Assembly (NCBI GenBank): GCA_019416065.1
Contig: DXYB01000001.1
Coordinates: 62,001-126,000 of the forward strand
Reading direction: 5' to 3'
DNA: 64,000 nucleotides
Origin: Acidaminococcus sp.
GTDB taxonomy: Bacteria; Bacillota; Negativicutes; Acidaminococcales; Acidaminococcaceae
The notes under the pieces are model-generated. The model was not told the DNA's origin. It was given only the letters and a program-made list of their open reading frames with translations, and searched no databases. Both the position numbers and the translations under genes were made by a program. Below are positions 41,787 through 49,694 of this stretch, piece by piece. Positions within the stretch are counted from its first letter, which is position 1; each line of letters begins with the position of its first letter.

Positions 41787-41817
41787 AAAAAATAGGCGCC
41801 GGTTTGCTGCCGACGCC
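41787..41817 (-). terminator. Terminator of the CopZ-like gene
   Basis: GGCGTCGG pairs with CCGGCGCC around CAGCAAA, followed by TATTTTTTG on the minus strand. Confidence 0.88.
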
Positions 41818-41828
41818 ATGCACACCTA

Positions 41829-42089
41829 TTATCCCAAAATGCGGGAGAATAAGCCTTTTTTCTTTTCGTAAGGTTCTACTTTGAAGCTGGTCACTTGATA
41901 CCCAGTGGCATCAATCACGTCTTTAACCGCATTTTCATCCAAGGCCATTTCGGCCACAATGTCCGTTTCTTTTTTATTCCGGTCGCTTTTTACGCTGTCC
42001 ACTTTGAAATGCTGCCGGATGGCATCATTTACATGGGCCTCGCACATGCCGCACATCATACCTTCTACGCCAACAATCATTTTCACCAT
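41829..42089 (-). CDS. Heavy-metal-associated (HMA) copper chaperone, CopZ-like
   Basis: This 86-residue single-domain protein has the metal-binding motif GMMCGMCEAHV (C13, C16). The C-terminal tail (YEKKKGLFSRILG) is longer than in most CopZ proteins. It probably delivers Cu(I), though no exporter gene is in the window. ATG at 42089 has AGAAGG 8 nt upstream. Its promoter is followed by a TACCC..GGGG element like copper CsoR boxes. Confidence 0.88.
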   Translation of the reverse strand: MVKMIVGVEGMMCGMCEAHVNDAIRQHFKVDSVKSDRNKKETDIVAEMALDENAVKDVIDATGYQVTSFKVEPYEKKKGLFSRILG

Positions 42090-42117
42090 ATTGAAAGCCT
42101 TCTTTCTATATCATACC

Positions 42118-42140
42118 ATATACCCGTAAGGGGTTTATAT
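42118..42140. promoter_or_regulatory. CsoR-box-like operator upstream of the CopZ-like gene
   Basis: ATATACCCGTAAGGGGTTTA has the TACCC-n4-GGGG core known for copper CsoR operators (Bacillus copZA box). It lies between the -10 (42147-42152) and the ATG at 42089. Confidence 0.6.
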
Positions 42141-42146
42141 GTATTA

Positions 42147-42174
42147 ATTATACGGCGTTTGTAGGATTTGTCAA
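42147..42174 (-). promoter_or_regulatory. Promoter of the CopZ-like gene
   Basis: TTGACA (42169-42174), a 16-bp spacer and TATAAT (42147-42152) on the minus strand, both consensus. Confidence 0.85.
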
Positions 42175-42198
42175 GGCCTTTTAGCAAAGGAGTTTCGT

Positions 42199-43086
42199 AT
42201 GCAGCATCGTCTTGCACTGACCGTACCTTCCGCGGCAGCGCCCCAACATTTAAAATCATTTTTGCGCCAGTGGGGACTATCCGGGACCTACTGGAAAATG
42301 GGCAAAGCAGCCGGTATATTTTTCGTTAATGGAAAGCCCGTATTCCGGGACATATTGCTCCAGCCAGGTGACATAGTGCAATGGGATTTTCTTCCAGAAG
42401 GGTGCATGCTGCTACCAGAAAAAGCCCCATTAGCAATTCTCTATGAAGATGACCTGCTTTTGGCGGTAAATAAAAAAGCAGGGATTGTTACCCATAATGC
42501 CACAAAGGAACGACTGCCATCCGTATCCCGCCGCCTCGCCTGGTATTTCCAGGAAAGGAACCTGCCCTGCGGGATCCATCCCGTATCCCGACTGGATAAG
42601 GAAACTAGCGGTATTGTCCTTTTTGCCAAAAACGCCTGGGTGCACCATGCTTTAACCCAAAATCCCCTCCACAAACTGTATCTGGGCCTTACGCTGGGGC
42701 ATTGGGACAAAAATGAATTCCTGTTAGATGCGCCCATTGCCCGTATGCCAGGGTCCATTGTAAAACGCCAAGTGGATCCAGCAGGTCTCTCCGCCCGCAC
42801 CTGGTGCAAAGTTCTGGCAGAAGACCGCAGCCTATCGCTTTTGCAATTTATGCTGGAAACAGGCCGTACCCACCAAATCCGGGTGCATTGTGCTGCGGCA
42901 GGGCACCCCCTTTTAGGGGATCATCTGTATGGGGAACCTGGCCCCCAGTCCCGGCATTTGCTTCACGCCTGGAAATTATCTTTTCGTCGCCCCTTTACCG
43001 GGGAGCTGCTGACGCTTTCCGCCCCTATTCCGGAAGATTTTTACCAGCATTTTCCCTTGCTCAGGGAGCTGGGGAATATGGTATAA
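42199..43086 (+). CDS. RluA family pseudouridine synthase
   Basis: This 295-residue pseudouridine synthase modifies rRNA or tRNA uridines. Catalytic D133 lies in HPVSRLDKETSG, and LETGRTHQIRVH near residue 220 is the second family motif. An S4-like N-terminal part is recognisable (FLRQWGLSGTYWKMGKAAGIFFVNG). The specific target (RluD, YlyB or another) is not clear. ATG at 42199 has AAAGGAG 7 nt upstream. It is followed by the fba promoter. Confidence 0.92.
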   Translation: MQHRLALTVPSAAAPQHLKSFLRQWGLSGTYWKMGKAAGIFFVNGKPVFRDILLQPGDIVQWDFLPEGCMLLPEKAPLAILYEDDLLLAVNKKAGIVTHNATKERLPSVSRRLAWYFQERNLPCGIHPVSRLDKETSGIVLFAKNAWVHHALTQNPLHKLYLGLTLGHWDKNEFLLDAPIARMPGSIVKRQVDPAGLSARTWCKVLAEDRSLSLLQFMLETGRTHQIRVHCAAAGHPLLGDHLYGEPGPQSRHLLHAWKLSFRRPFTGELLTLSAPIPEDFYQHFPLLRELGNMV

Positions 43087-43087
43087 T
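43079..43087 (+). promoter_or_regulatory. fba: Extended -10 promoter (TGGTATAAT) of fba
   Basis: TGG plus a perfect TATAAT at the end of the rluA-type gene, 33 nt upstream of the fba ATG. Confidence 0.55.
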
Positions 43088-43120
43088 ATTTTTATCATAG
43101 AGTATGAGGAGGAATTTTCC

Positions 43121-44116
43121 ATGCCACTAATTGGTACAAAAGAAATGTTTCAAAAAGCCTATGAAGGCGGGTACGCTATTGGTGCCTTCAACGTAAACAA
43201 TATGGAAATTGTCCAGGGCATTACGGAAGCCGCCGCAGCGCTTAACTCCCCGATCATCCTCCAAGCCTCTGCTGGCGCCCGGAAATACGCCAAGGGGCCG
43301 TATCTCCGTCACCTGGTGCTGGCAGCACTGGAAGTCAAGGATATTCCTGTAGCCCTGCATCTAGACCATGGCCCAGATTTTGCCACTTGCAAGGCTTGCA
43401 TTGATGACGGGTTTACGTCCGTGATGTATGATGGCTCCAAATACGATTTTAAAGAAAATATCAAACGCACCCAGGAAGTGGTAGCCTACGCCCATGAACA
43501 CGGGGTAGTGGTGGAAGCCGAACTGGGCAAACTGGCAGGCATTGAAGATGACGTGAACGTGGACGACAAGGATGCCGCCTACACCCAACCGGAAGAAGTG
43601 GAAGAATTTGTAAAGGAAACCGGCGTGGATTCCCTGGCCATCGCCATTGGTACCAGCCATGGCGCCTTTAAATTTAAGCCAGAACAATGCACAAGGAATG
43701 CGGACGGTGTGCTGGTACCGCCTGAACTGCGGTTTGATATTCTGGCGGAAATTGAGAAAAAAATCCCGGGATTCCCCATTGTGCTCCACGGAGCTTCTTC
43801 CGTAATTCCCAAGTACGTAAAAATCATAAACGATCACGGCGGGAAATTGGATGACGCCGTTGGCATTCCCGAGGACCAGCTGCGCCGGGCCGCCAAATCC
43901 GCCGTGTGCAAGATTAATATTGACTCCGATCTGCGGCTTGCCATGACTGCCGGCATCCGGGAACATCTGGCCAATCATCCGGAGCATTTTGATCCCCGGC
44001 AATATTTAGGTGATGGCAGAAATTATATCCAGGAGCTGGTCTCCCACAAGATTACGGATGTACTAGGCAGCGACAACCGGGCGGACGAAGTGATGGCCCT
44101 GGTGCAGGCTAAATAA
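43121..44116 (+). CDS. fba: Class II fructose-bisphosphate aldolase
   Basis: This 331-residue zinc aldolase interconverts fructose-1,6-bisphosphate with the triose phosphates. VALHLDHG carries catalytic D82 and zinc ligand H83; FTSVMYDGS and VLHGASS are the next family motifs. The pattern and length fit the class II Fba of gluconeogenic and glycolytic type, not tagatose aldolase, though TagaBP-type aldolases are related. ATG 43121 follows GAGGAGG. It is monocistronic, with a possible terminator at 44221. Confidence 0.94.
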   Translation: MPLIGTKEMFQKAYEGGYAIGAFNVNNMEIVQGITEAAAALNSPIILQASAGARKYAKGPYLRHLVLAALEVKDIPVALHLDHGPDFATCKACIDDGFTSVMYDGSKYDFKENIKRTQEVVAYAHEHGVVVEAELGKLAGIEDDVNVDDKDAAYTQPEEVEEFVKETGVDSLAIAIGTSHGAFKFKPEQCTRNADGVLVPPELRFDILAEIEKKIPGFPIVLHGASSVIPKYVKIINDHGGKLDDAVGIPEDQLRRAAKSAVCKINIDSDLRLAMTAGIREHLANHPEHFDPRQYLGDGRNYIQELVSHKITDVLGSDNRADEVMALVQAK

Positions 44117-44137
44117 ACAGCGTTTTTGCAAAGCCTA

Positions 44138-44167
44138 TTGACAACGACAATAAGAATGCTGTAAAAT
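44138..44167 (+). promoter_or_regulatory. Promoter upstream of the Na+-pump operon
   Basis: TTGACA (44138-44143), an 18-bp spacer and TAAAAT (44162-44167), 21 nt after the fba stop. Confidence 0.7.
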
Positions 44168-44220
44168 GCAACCATTAAATACATATCTCCTTTCTGCGGA
44201 TGGCACAGGGGCAGGAAGGC

Positions 44221-44260
44221 AAAACGGACCTGGCATTGTAAAATGTCAGATCCGTTTTTT
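44221..44260 (+). terminator. Terminator-like hairpin in the beta-subunit leader
   Basis: AACGGACCTGGCATT pairs with AATGTCAGATCCGTT with one mismatch and one wobble pair, loop GTAA, then TTTTTT. It stands past the promoter at 44138-44167 and before the start at 44297. Confidence 0.85.
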
Positions 44261-44296
44261 ACTGATACCTGGTACAATTCTATCTGAGGTGAGAGG

Positions 44297-45448
44297 ATGT
44301 CAAATTGGGAAATGGTCGTGCGGGAACTTTTCTCCGGCGTTATGGACATGGCAGATTGGACTGTCTGGTTTATGTTTGCCGTGGGTTTTTTGTTAATCTA
44401 TTTGGGTGTAAAAAAAGGGTATGAGCCAGTGCTGCTTTTTCCCATGGGATTGGGCTGCATTCTGGCCAATATCCCCGGACATTTTGCCGTCATGCCCACA
44501 GGCGGCGGAGAACCGGGATTTCTAACCGTGCTATATCAGGCAGGCATCGCCAATGAATTATTCCCCGTGCTGATTTTTATCGGGATCGGGGCTATGTGCG
44601 ATTTTGCACCGCTACTTCGGGCCCCCTATATGATGCTCTTTGCAGCAGCCGCTCATTTGGGAATTTTTGTGGCTACGCTTTGCGCGGCCGCGCTGGGATT
44701 TCCCTTTAGGGAGGCGGCTTCTATCGGCATCATCGGAGCAGCAGACGGCCCTACCACCATTTTTGTCGCTCAGAAATTTGCCACGGAAATGTTGGGGCCC
44801 CTTACGGTCACAGCGTTTTGCTATATGTCCCTTGTTCCCATTATCCAGCCCCCCATTGTAAAACTTTTAACCAGCAAAAAGGAACGGCTGATCCGTATGC
44901 CCTATAAAGAAGAACGGCCTGTATCCCAGACCGCACTGTTTCTTTTCCCTCTGATGGTCACCCTGATTGCAGGGATCTTGGCGCCAATTTCCGTACCGCT
45001 CATCGGGGCTTTGATGTTTGGCAATATGCTAAAAACTTCCGGTGTTTGCGACAGCCTGGCCCATACGGCACAGAACGAATTAACCAACCTGGTGACGCTG
45101 CTGTTGGGCATTACTGTGGGGGCCACTATGACCGCAGAATCCATACTCACGGTGCAAGTGGTCAAAATCCTGCTCTTGGGGGCGGTCGCTTTTATCTTTG
45201 ATACCGTGGGCGGCGTACTGTTTGCTAAGCTAGCCAACTTGTTTTTGAAGAAAAAAATCAATCCCATGATCGGGGCCTGTGGCATTTCTGCCTTCCCAAT
45301 TTCCGGGCGGGTTATTGCCAAAATGGCGCTGCAAGAAGATCCTTCGAATTTCATTATCCAGCAGGCCATTGGCGTTAATGTAGCTGGGCAGGTCGCCTCC
45401 GTGGTGGCTGGTGGCCTGGTACTGGCGCTGATTCCCGTATTATCCTAA
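44297..45448 (+). CDS. Sodium-ion-translocating decarboxylase beta subunit (OadB/GcdB/MmdB family)
   Basis: This 383-residue polytopic membrane protein decarboxylates carboxybiotin and pumps Na+ out. The key patterns are visible: GAMCDFAPLLRAPYMMLF, SIGIIGAADGPTTIFVA (with the conserved Asp) and GACGISAFPISGRV. Which acid it serves (oxaloacetate, glutaconyl-CoA, methylmalonyl-CoA) is decided by the alpha subunit, and the only carboxyltransferase here is at 4.4-5.7 kb. ATG 44297 sits close behind GAGGTGAGAGG; ATG 44312 is possible. It is followed 12 nt later by the small gamma-like gene. Confidence 0.92.
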   Translation: MSNWEMVVRELFSGVMDMADWTVWFMFAVGFLLIYLGVKKGYEPVLLFPMGLGCILANIPGHFAVMPTGGGEPGFLTVLYQAGIANELFPVLIFIGIGAMCDFAPLLRAPYMMLFAAAAHLGIFVATLCAAALGFPFREAASIGIIGAADGPTTIFVAQKFATEMLGPLTVTAFCYMSLVPIIQPPIVKLLTSKKERLIRMPYKEERPVSQTALFLFPLMVTLIAGILAPISVPLIGALMFGNMLKTSGVCDSLAHTAQNELTNLVTLLLGITVGATMTAESILTVQVVKILLLGAVAFIFDTVGGVLFAKLANLFLKKKINPMIGACGISAFPISGRVIAKMALQEDPSNFIIQQAIGVNVAGQVASVVAGGLVLALIPVLS

Positions 45449-45460
45449 AGGAGGCGCTCC

Positions 45461-45583
45461 ATGGAAAGTGTACAAGCAGCTTTAAAACTTCTTCTTATCG
45501 CCTATCCCGCAGTATTCGTTGTGATGGTACTTTTTGCCGCCCTGACCTACGGCTTGACAAAAACCTTCCCAGGTAAGGAATAG
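45461..45583 (+). CDS. OadG-like small membrane subunit (40 residues)
   Basis: This very short protein begins at ATG 45461 after AAAGGAGG, 12 nt beyond the beta-subunit stop. It has one membrane helix (LLLIAYPAVFVVMVLFAALTYGL) and a short TKTFPGKE tail. Helix and order resemble the N-terminal helix of OadG gamma subunits (GMGMVFLFL...), but the periplasmic/cytoplasmic C-terminal tail of OadG, with its zinc-binding residues, is missing. It may stabilise the beta subunit. Too short to be sure. Confidence 0.75.
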   Translation: MESVQAALKLLLIAYPAVFVVMVLFAALTYGLTKTFPGKE

Positions 45584-45629
45584 ACAGGTACTGGAAACGA
45601 TACCTTTAAAACATCATCTATAAAAAGAC

Positions 45630-45668
45630 GAAAGGCCTGTGAACCACAAATTCACAGGCCTTTCCTTT
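45630..45668. terminator. Bidirectional terminator between the Na+-pump operon and pckA
   Basis: AAAGGCCTGTGAA and TTCACAGGCCTTT form a perfect 13-bp stem (45631-45643, 45651-45663), with CTTTTGG on the plus side and a CGTCTTTTTAT tract on the minus side. Confidence 0.92.
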
Positions 45669-45677
45669 TGGTTATAC

Positions 45678-47240
45678 TTATCCTACCACAGGACCGGCAG
45701 CGGCAATATTTTCTGTCACGTGGCCTTCAAATTTTTTCTTGAAGTTATCGTTAAACATGGTGGCCAGTTTCTTTGCCGTCGCGTCATAGGCTGCTTTATC
45801 CGCCCAGGTACTCCGGGGATTCAGCACCGTACTGGGAACATGGGGACAGGATTTAGGAATGGACACGCCAAATAGGGGCATGGTGGTCCAACCGTCTTTG
45901 CCCAGTTCCCCATCCAGTGCAGCATGAATCATGGCCCGGGTATAGGCCAATTTCATCCGGCTACCCACGCCATAGGGTCCACCATTCCATCCAGTATTTA
46001 CCAGATACACATTGGTTTCGTGCTTTTCAATCCGCTCGCCCAAAAGTTTGGCATAGGTCAAAGGCGGCAGGGGCAGGAACGGTTGCCCAAAAGCCGTGGA
46101 AAAGGTTGCCTGAGGTTCCGTGATCCCCCGTTCCGTACCGGCGACTTTGCTAGTGTACCCGGTGAGATAATGGTACATGGCCTGCTCCTTGGTCAGTTTG
46201 GAGATGGGGGGCAGCACGCCAAAAGCATCGGCTGTAAGAAAGATAATATTTTTGGGATGCCCAGCCTGACTGGGCAGAATGGCATTAGGGATATAGGTCA
46301 ATGGATAGGCCACACGGGTATTTTCCGTAATGCTGCTGTCATGGAAATCTGGCACGCCGTTTTTCGGATCCACAATAACGTTTTCCATCACGGCACCGAA
46401 CCGGACTGCGTTATAAATCTCCGGCTGGCTGTCTTCGGTAAGATCAATACACTTGGCGTAGCAACCACCTTCAATATTAAATACCCCATTGTCGCCCCAG
46501 CCGTGCTCATCATCGCCGATCAAAGAACGCTCCGGATCCGCAGATAGGGTGGTCTTGCCCGTGCCGGAAAGGCCAAAGAAGAGGGCTACATCCCCTTTTT
46601 TGCCCACGTTGCAGGAGCAGTGCATGGTCAAAATTCCCTTGTGCGGCAAGATCCCGTTCATGACGGAGAAAATACTTTTCTTTAATTCTCCGGCATAACG
46701 GCCGCCACCGATGAGAACCACTTTTTTATCAAAGTTTAAAATAATAAAGGTTTCAGAATGGGTGCCATCCACTGCAGGATCTGCTTCCACGTCGGGCAGG
46801 GAAATCACCGTAAAATCTTCCTGGATGGTACTTGGTTCCGTAGATTTAATAAGCAATTGGTTGATGAATACGCTCTGCCATGCCATCTGGTTAATAAATT
46901 TACAGGTAATCTGGTATTTGGGGTCGGCGCCTGCTTTTACCACATTCACATATACCCGATGGGTTTTAATGTACGCCTCGCACTTAGCATACAATCTGTC
47001 AAAGGTCTCCTGGGAGCAGGGCTGATTGGTGACCCAATCCACTGTATCATGGGTCAGTGGCGTATCCACAATAAATTTATCTTTAGGGGATCGTCCTGTA
47101 TGGGTCCCGGTCGTAACGCGCAAGGCGCCACGGTCAGAAAAGGTCCCTTCCCTATTGCGAATGGATTCTTCAATCAATTCCCGGACACTTAAATCACATA
47201 CTGCTTCTTTTGCTTCCGCCAATAATCCAGCACTGATCAT
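45678..47240 (-). CDS. pckA: Phosphoenolpyruvate carboxykinase (ATP)
   Basis: This 520-residue enzyme interconverts oxaloacetate and PEP with ATP. The visible motifs are [14 protein letters not shown] at the start, kinase-1a P-loop [14 protein letters not shown], the following DDEHGW metal site, and NTRVAYPL. In this kind of anaerobe it links oxaloacetate to PEP in either direction. The frame also has ATG at 47267; ATG 47240 is preferred because GAGGGAGAG lies 10-12 nt before it and none precedes 47267. Confidence 0.95.
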   Translation of the reverse strand: MISAGLLAEAKEAVCDLSVRELIEESIRNREGTFSDRGALRVTTGTHTGRSPKDKFIVDTPLTHDTVDWVTNQPCSQETFDRLYAKCEAYIKTHRVYVNVVKAGADPKYQITCKFINQMAWQSVFINQLLIKSTEPSTIQEDFTVISLPDVEADPAVDGTHSETFIILNFDKKVVLIGGGRYAGELKKSIFSVMNGILPHKGILTMHCSCNVGKKGDVALFFGLSGTGKTTLSADPERSLIGDDEHGWGDNGVFNIEGGCYAKCIDLTEDSQPEIYNAVRFGAVMENVIVDPKNGVPDFHDSSITENTRVAYPLTYIPNAILPSQAGHPKNIIFLTADAFGVLPPISKLTKEQAMYHYLTGYTSKVAGTERGITEPQATFSTAFGQPFLPLPPLTYAKLLGERIEKHETNVYLVNTGWNGGPYGVGSRMKLAYTRAMIHAALDGELGKDGWTTMPLFGVSIPKSCPHVPSTVLNPRSTWADKAAYDATAKKLATMFNDNFKKKFEGHVTENIAAAGPVVG

Positions 47241-47301
47241 TCTAACATTACTCTCCCTCTCATCCATTTTGAGCCACAGCCCGATTGCTTGCTATATCTT
47301 C

Positions 47302-47330
47302 ATTATAAATGATTTCCCCCAGGTTTACAA
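47302..47330 (-). promoter_or_regulatory. pckA: Promoter of pckA
   Basis: TTGTAA (47325-47330), a 17-bp spacer and TATAAT (47302-47307) on the minus strand. Confidence 0.75.
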
Positions 47331-47375
47331 CTACGCAATTCAGAAAATTGTGAGTGTACCGATAAAAGTAAATAC

Positions 47376-47405
47376 AAAAAGGAATGTGCCCTTTGACACA
47401 TTCCT
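47376..47405 (-). terminator. Terminator of the acyl-CoA dehydrogenase gene
   Basis: GGAATGTG and CACATTCC close an 8-nt loop, followed by TTTTTG on the minus strand. Confidence 0.9.
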
Positions 47406-47424
47406 CTATAGTTCTTTTGTTGTA

Positions 47425-48558
47425 TTAATACAGAATTTTATTGGCAATAACCGTCCGCTGGATCTGGTTGGTGCCTTCGTAGATTTGGAGGATCTTAGCA
47501 TCCCGCATTTTCTTTTCCATGGGATAATCTTTCATGTAGCCATAGCCGCCCATGATCTGTACCGCATCGGTAGCGACTTCCATCGCTACATCGGACGCAT
47601 AGCATTTGCTCATGGCTGCTTCTTTGCCAAATTCCATCCCCTGATCCCGCATCCAGCAAGCTTTTTGTACCAAGAGACGCGCTGTAGCCACTTTCATGGC
47701 CATGTCCGCCACCATGCCTTGCACCATCTGGAAGGAAGCAATGGGCTGGCCAAACTGCCGGCGTTCCCGGGCGTAATGGGATGCAATATCCAGGCAGGAT
47801 TGTGCCAGGCCAACGGCGACTGCCGCTACAAAAGGACGAGCACTATCCAGCGTATTCATGGCAATGCGGAAGCCCTGGCCTTCCCGACCTACCCGCATGG
47901 ATTCAGGAACCACTACGTCTTCCAAAATCAATTCACAGGTATTGGAAGGACGAATTCCCATTTTGTCTTCTTTCCGACCGACGGAAAAACCCGGGGTATC
48001 TTTCGGAACAATGAATGCTGTCAAGCCACGAATACCACCTGTTTTACGGGTATTCGCAAACACCAGGAAGCTATCGGCAATACCGCCATTGGTAATGAAA
48101 ACTTTGTTGCCGTTTAGGACATAATGATCCCCATCCTTCACAGCTTTAGTGGAAACAGCACCAGCATCGCTGCCTGCCCCTGGTTCAGTCAAAGCAAATG
48201 CAGCCAGCTTCCCATCATTCAGGAGGTCACACTGGTATTTTTTCTGTTCATCATTGCCTGCCAGCAAAATCGGATAGGATGCCAGTGCATTGGCGGCAAT
48301 GGAAGTGGCTATCCCGGCACAGCCTTTGCCCAATTCCTCATAAATCGTGGCAATCGTAATGCTGTCGAGACCAGGACCGCCGTATTCTTCCGGTACGACC
48401 AGATTCAGCAGTCCCATATCGCCGGCTTTCTGGAAAATCTCCGGTCTGGCTTTGTTTTCCCGATCCATTTCTTCCGTGTAGGGAACGACTTCTTTATCTA
48501 CAAAGTCCTTCACCATGGCCTGCAGTTCCAGTGCCTCTTCGTTTAATGCGAAATCCAT
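47425..48558 (-). CDS. Acyl-CoA dehydrogenase (butyryl-CoA dehydrogenase-like)
   Basis: This 377-residue FAD enzyme oxidises or reduces short acyl-CoA at the alpha-beta bond. The catalytic base is E361 in QIYEGTNQIQR; FALTEPGAGSDAG is the flavin motif and RRQFGQPIASFQ the usual helix. Short-chain (butyryl) type is likely by pattern, since butyrate is a typical end product of related anaerobes. No etfAB genes lie beside it. ATG 48558 with AGGAGG; the thioesterase gene lies 66 nt upstream in the same direction. Confidence 0.93.
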   Translation of the reverse strand: MDFALNEEALELQAMVKDFVDKEVVPYTEEMDRENKARPEIFQKAGDMGLLNLVVPEEYGGPGLDSITIATIYEELGKGCAGIATSIAANALASYPILLAGNDEQKKYQCDLLNDGKLAAFALTEPGAGSDAGAVSTKAVKDGDHYVLNGNKVFITNGGIADSFLVFANTRKTGGIRGLTAFIVPKDTPGFSVGRKEDKMGIRPSNTCELILEDVVVPESMRVGREGQGFRIAMNTLDSARPFVAAVAVGLAQSCLDIASHYARERRQFGQPIASFQMVQGMVADMAMKVATARLLVQKACWMRDQGMEFGKEAAMSKCYASDVAMEVATDAVQIMGGYGYMKDYPMEKKMRDAKILQIYEGTNQIQRTVIANKILY

Positions 48559-48624
48559 AGGGTTCCTCCTGTATTGTTGTTTTTTGGTTTTTGTCTTTCT
48601 ATTTAGTTAAATAATGAAATAATT

Positions 48625-49062
48625 TTACCACTTTTGCGGAATTTCGTCAAAATGCCCGATCACGAACATGGTTCCTGTTAGGTCCACCATTTTACGCCCC
48701 ATATGGTCAAATTCTTCCACCCGTACCACCAAGGTAGAATGTCCTGCATGAACTAAGTAGGCCTTGGCCAGGATGTTTTCTTTTTCCATGGTGTTTCGGA
48801 TAAAATTAATGGAACTGGAGAGGGTTACCACCTTGCAGCCAATGCTGTAGCCCACCACGCCCATGGCTGAATCCGCCAGGGTAAACAAGGCCCCACCATG
48901 AACCGCGCCATAGCGATTGCCATGGATGGCAGGATCCGTATGCATCACCATTTCACAATAGCCACATTCCACTTTAGACAATTTGATGGCTGCCACATTC
49001 ATAAAATGGTTGTCCGCCATTTTTTTCTCCATCCAGGCTGGGATTTCTTTCGCAGTTAACAA
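48625..49062 (-). CDS. PaaI family hotdog-fold acyl-CoA thioesterase
   Basis: This 145-residue hotdog protein hydrolyses acyl-CoA or phenylacyl-CoA thioesters. The family motif GNRYGAVHGGALFTLADSAMG carries the active Asp/Glu-like region. Three starts are possible; TTG 49062 has AAGGAG 8 nt before it, while GTG 49071 overlaps that site. Position next to an acyl-CoA dehydrogenase suits CoA-ester metabolism, though the substrate is unknown. Confidence 0.88.
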   Translation of the reverse strand: MLTAKEIPAWMEKKMADNHFMNVAAIKLSKVECGYCEMVMHTDPAIHGNRYGAVHGGALFTLADSAMGVVGYSIGCKVVTLSSSINFIRNTMEKENILAKAYLVHAGHSTLVVRVEEFDHMGRKMVDLTGTMFVIGHFDEIPQKW

Positions 49063-49074
49063 AGTATCCACTCC

Positions 49075-49659
49075 TTACCATATATACACAAGTACCCGCC
49101 GACGGCCCCATTCCAGCGCCTGTCCGCGGTTGTCAAAAGCCAGGTCAATCAGGTTACCCCGAATGGCAGAGCCAATATCGGCAGCTACCCCTTTCCCATA
49201 GCCCATAATATACATTTTTGTTCCTAATGGGATCAGTACCGGATCTACCGCTACGATGCCTCGCTGCATGATGGCGCCAGTATAGGTAATCCCCGTTACC
49301 CCCGGATCGCTGGGACTATATTCAGTACTTTCCATTACCCAGCGTTTACGATAATGGCCAAAATCCAGTCCGCTTTTTTTACTCATCAGGTTATACACCG
49401 ACCAGGTTACAATTCCGGTCTGCGGTTTACGATATTTTTTCTGAAACTTTTTGACAGCTTGTTCTGTTCCTTTTCCAAATTCGCCATCCACACTGTCATC
49501 GTATAAATGTAGTTCTGACAGCATGGCCTGAACTTCTTCCACTCGCTGCCCCTTCATCCCCAGTTTGGCCACGGGCTTTGCCGCAGCCAAACCAAAGGAG
49601 GGAAGAAAAAGGAGCAAGAAGAAAGTCAGAAGCAGGAACCCTACCGTCTTTCGGTGCAC
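49075..49659 (-). CDS. Secreted peptidoglycan-binding 3D-domain protein
   Basis: This 194-residue protein has a signal peptide (VGFLLLTFFLLLFLPSFGLA) and a PG_binding_1 domain (about 35-85: GMKGQRVEEVQAMLSELHLYDDSVDGEFG). The C-terminal 3D domain has the conserved aspartates VAADIGSAIRGNLIDLAF. 3D proteins are murein lytic enzymes of the resuscitation/stationary-phase type. Start is GTG at 49659 or 49668; AAGGAG is 11 or 2 nt before them, so 49659 is favoured. Confidence 0.9.
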   Translation of the reverse strand: MHRKTVGFLLLTFFLLLFLPSFGLAAAKPVAKLGMKGQRVEEVQAMLSELHLYDDSVDGEFGKGTEQAVKKFQKKYRKPQTGIVTWSVYNLMSKKSGLDFGHYRKRWVMESTEYSPSDPGVTGITYTGAIMQRGIVAVDPVLIPLGTKMYIMGYGKGVAADIGSAIRGNLIDLAFDNRGQALEWGRRRVLVYIW

Positions 49660-49694
49660 TGCTTCCACGTCTCCTTCCTCAGCATATTGCTGTA

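Noticed and set aside
47026..48117. 363-codon plus-strand frame opposite the acyl-CoA dehydrogenase gene
   Set aside because: Long antisense frame of a real coding gene, with His/Cys-rich low-plausibility protein and no ribosome site.
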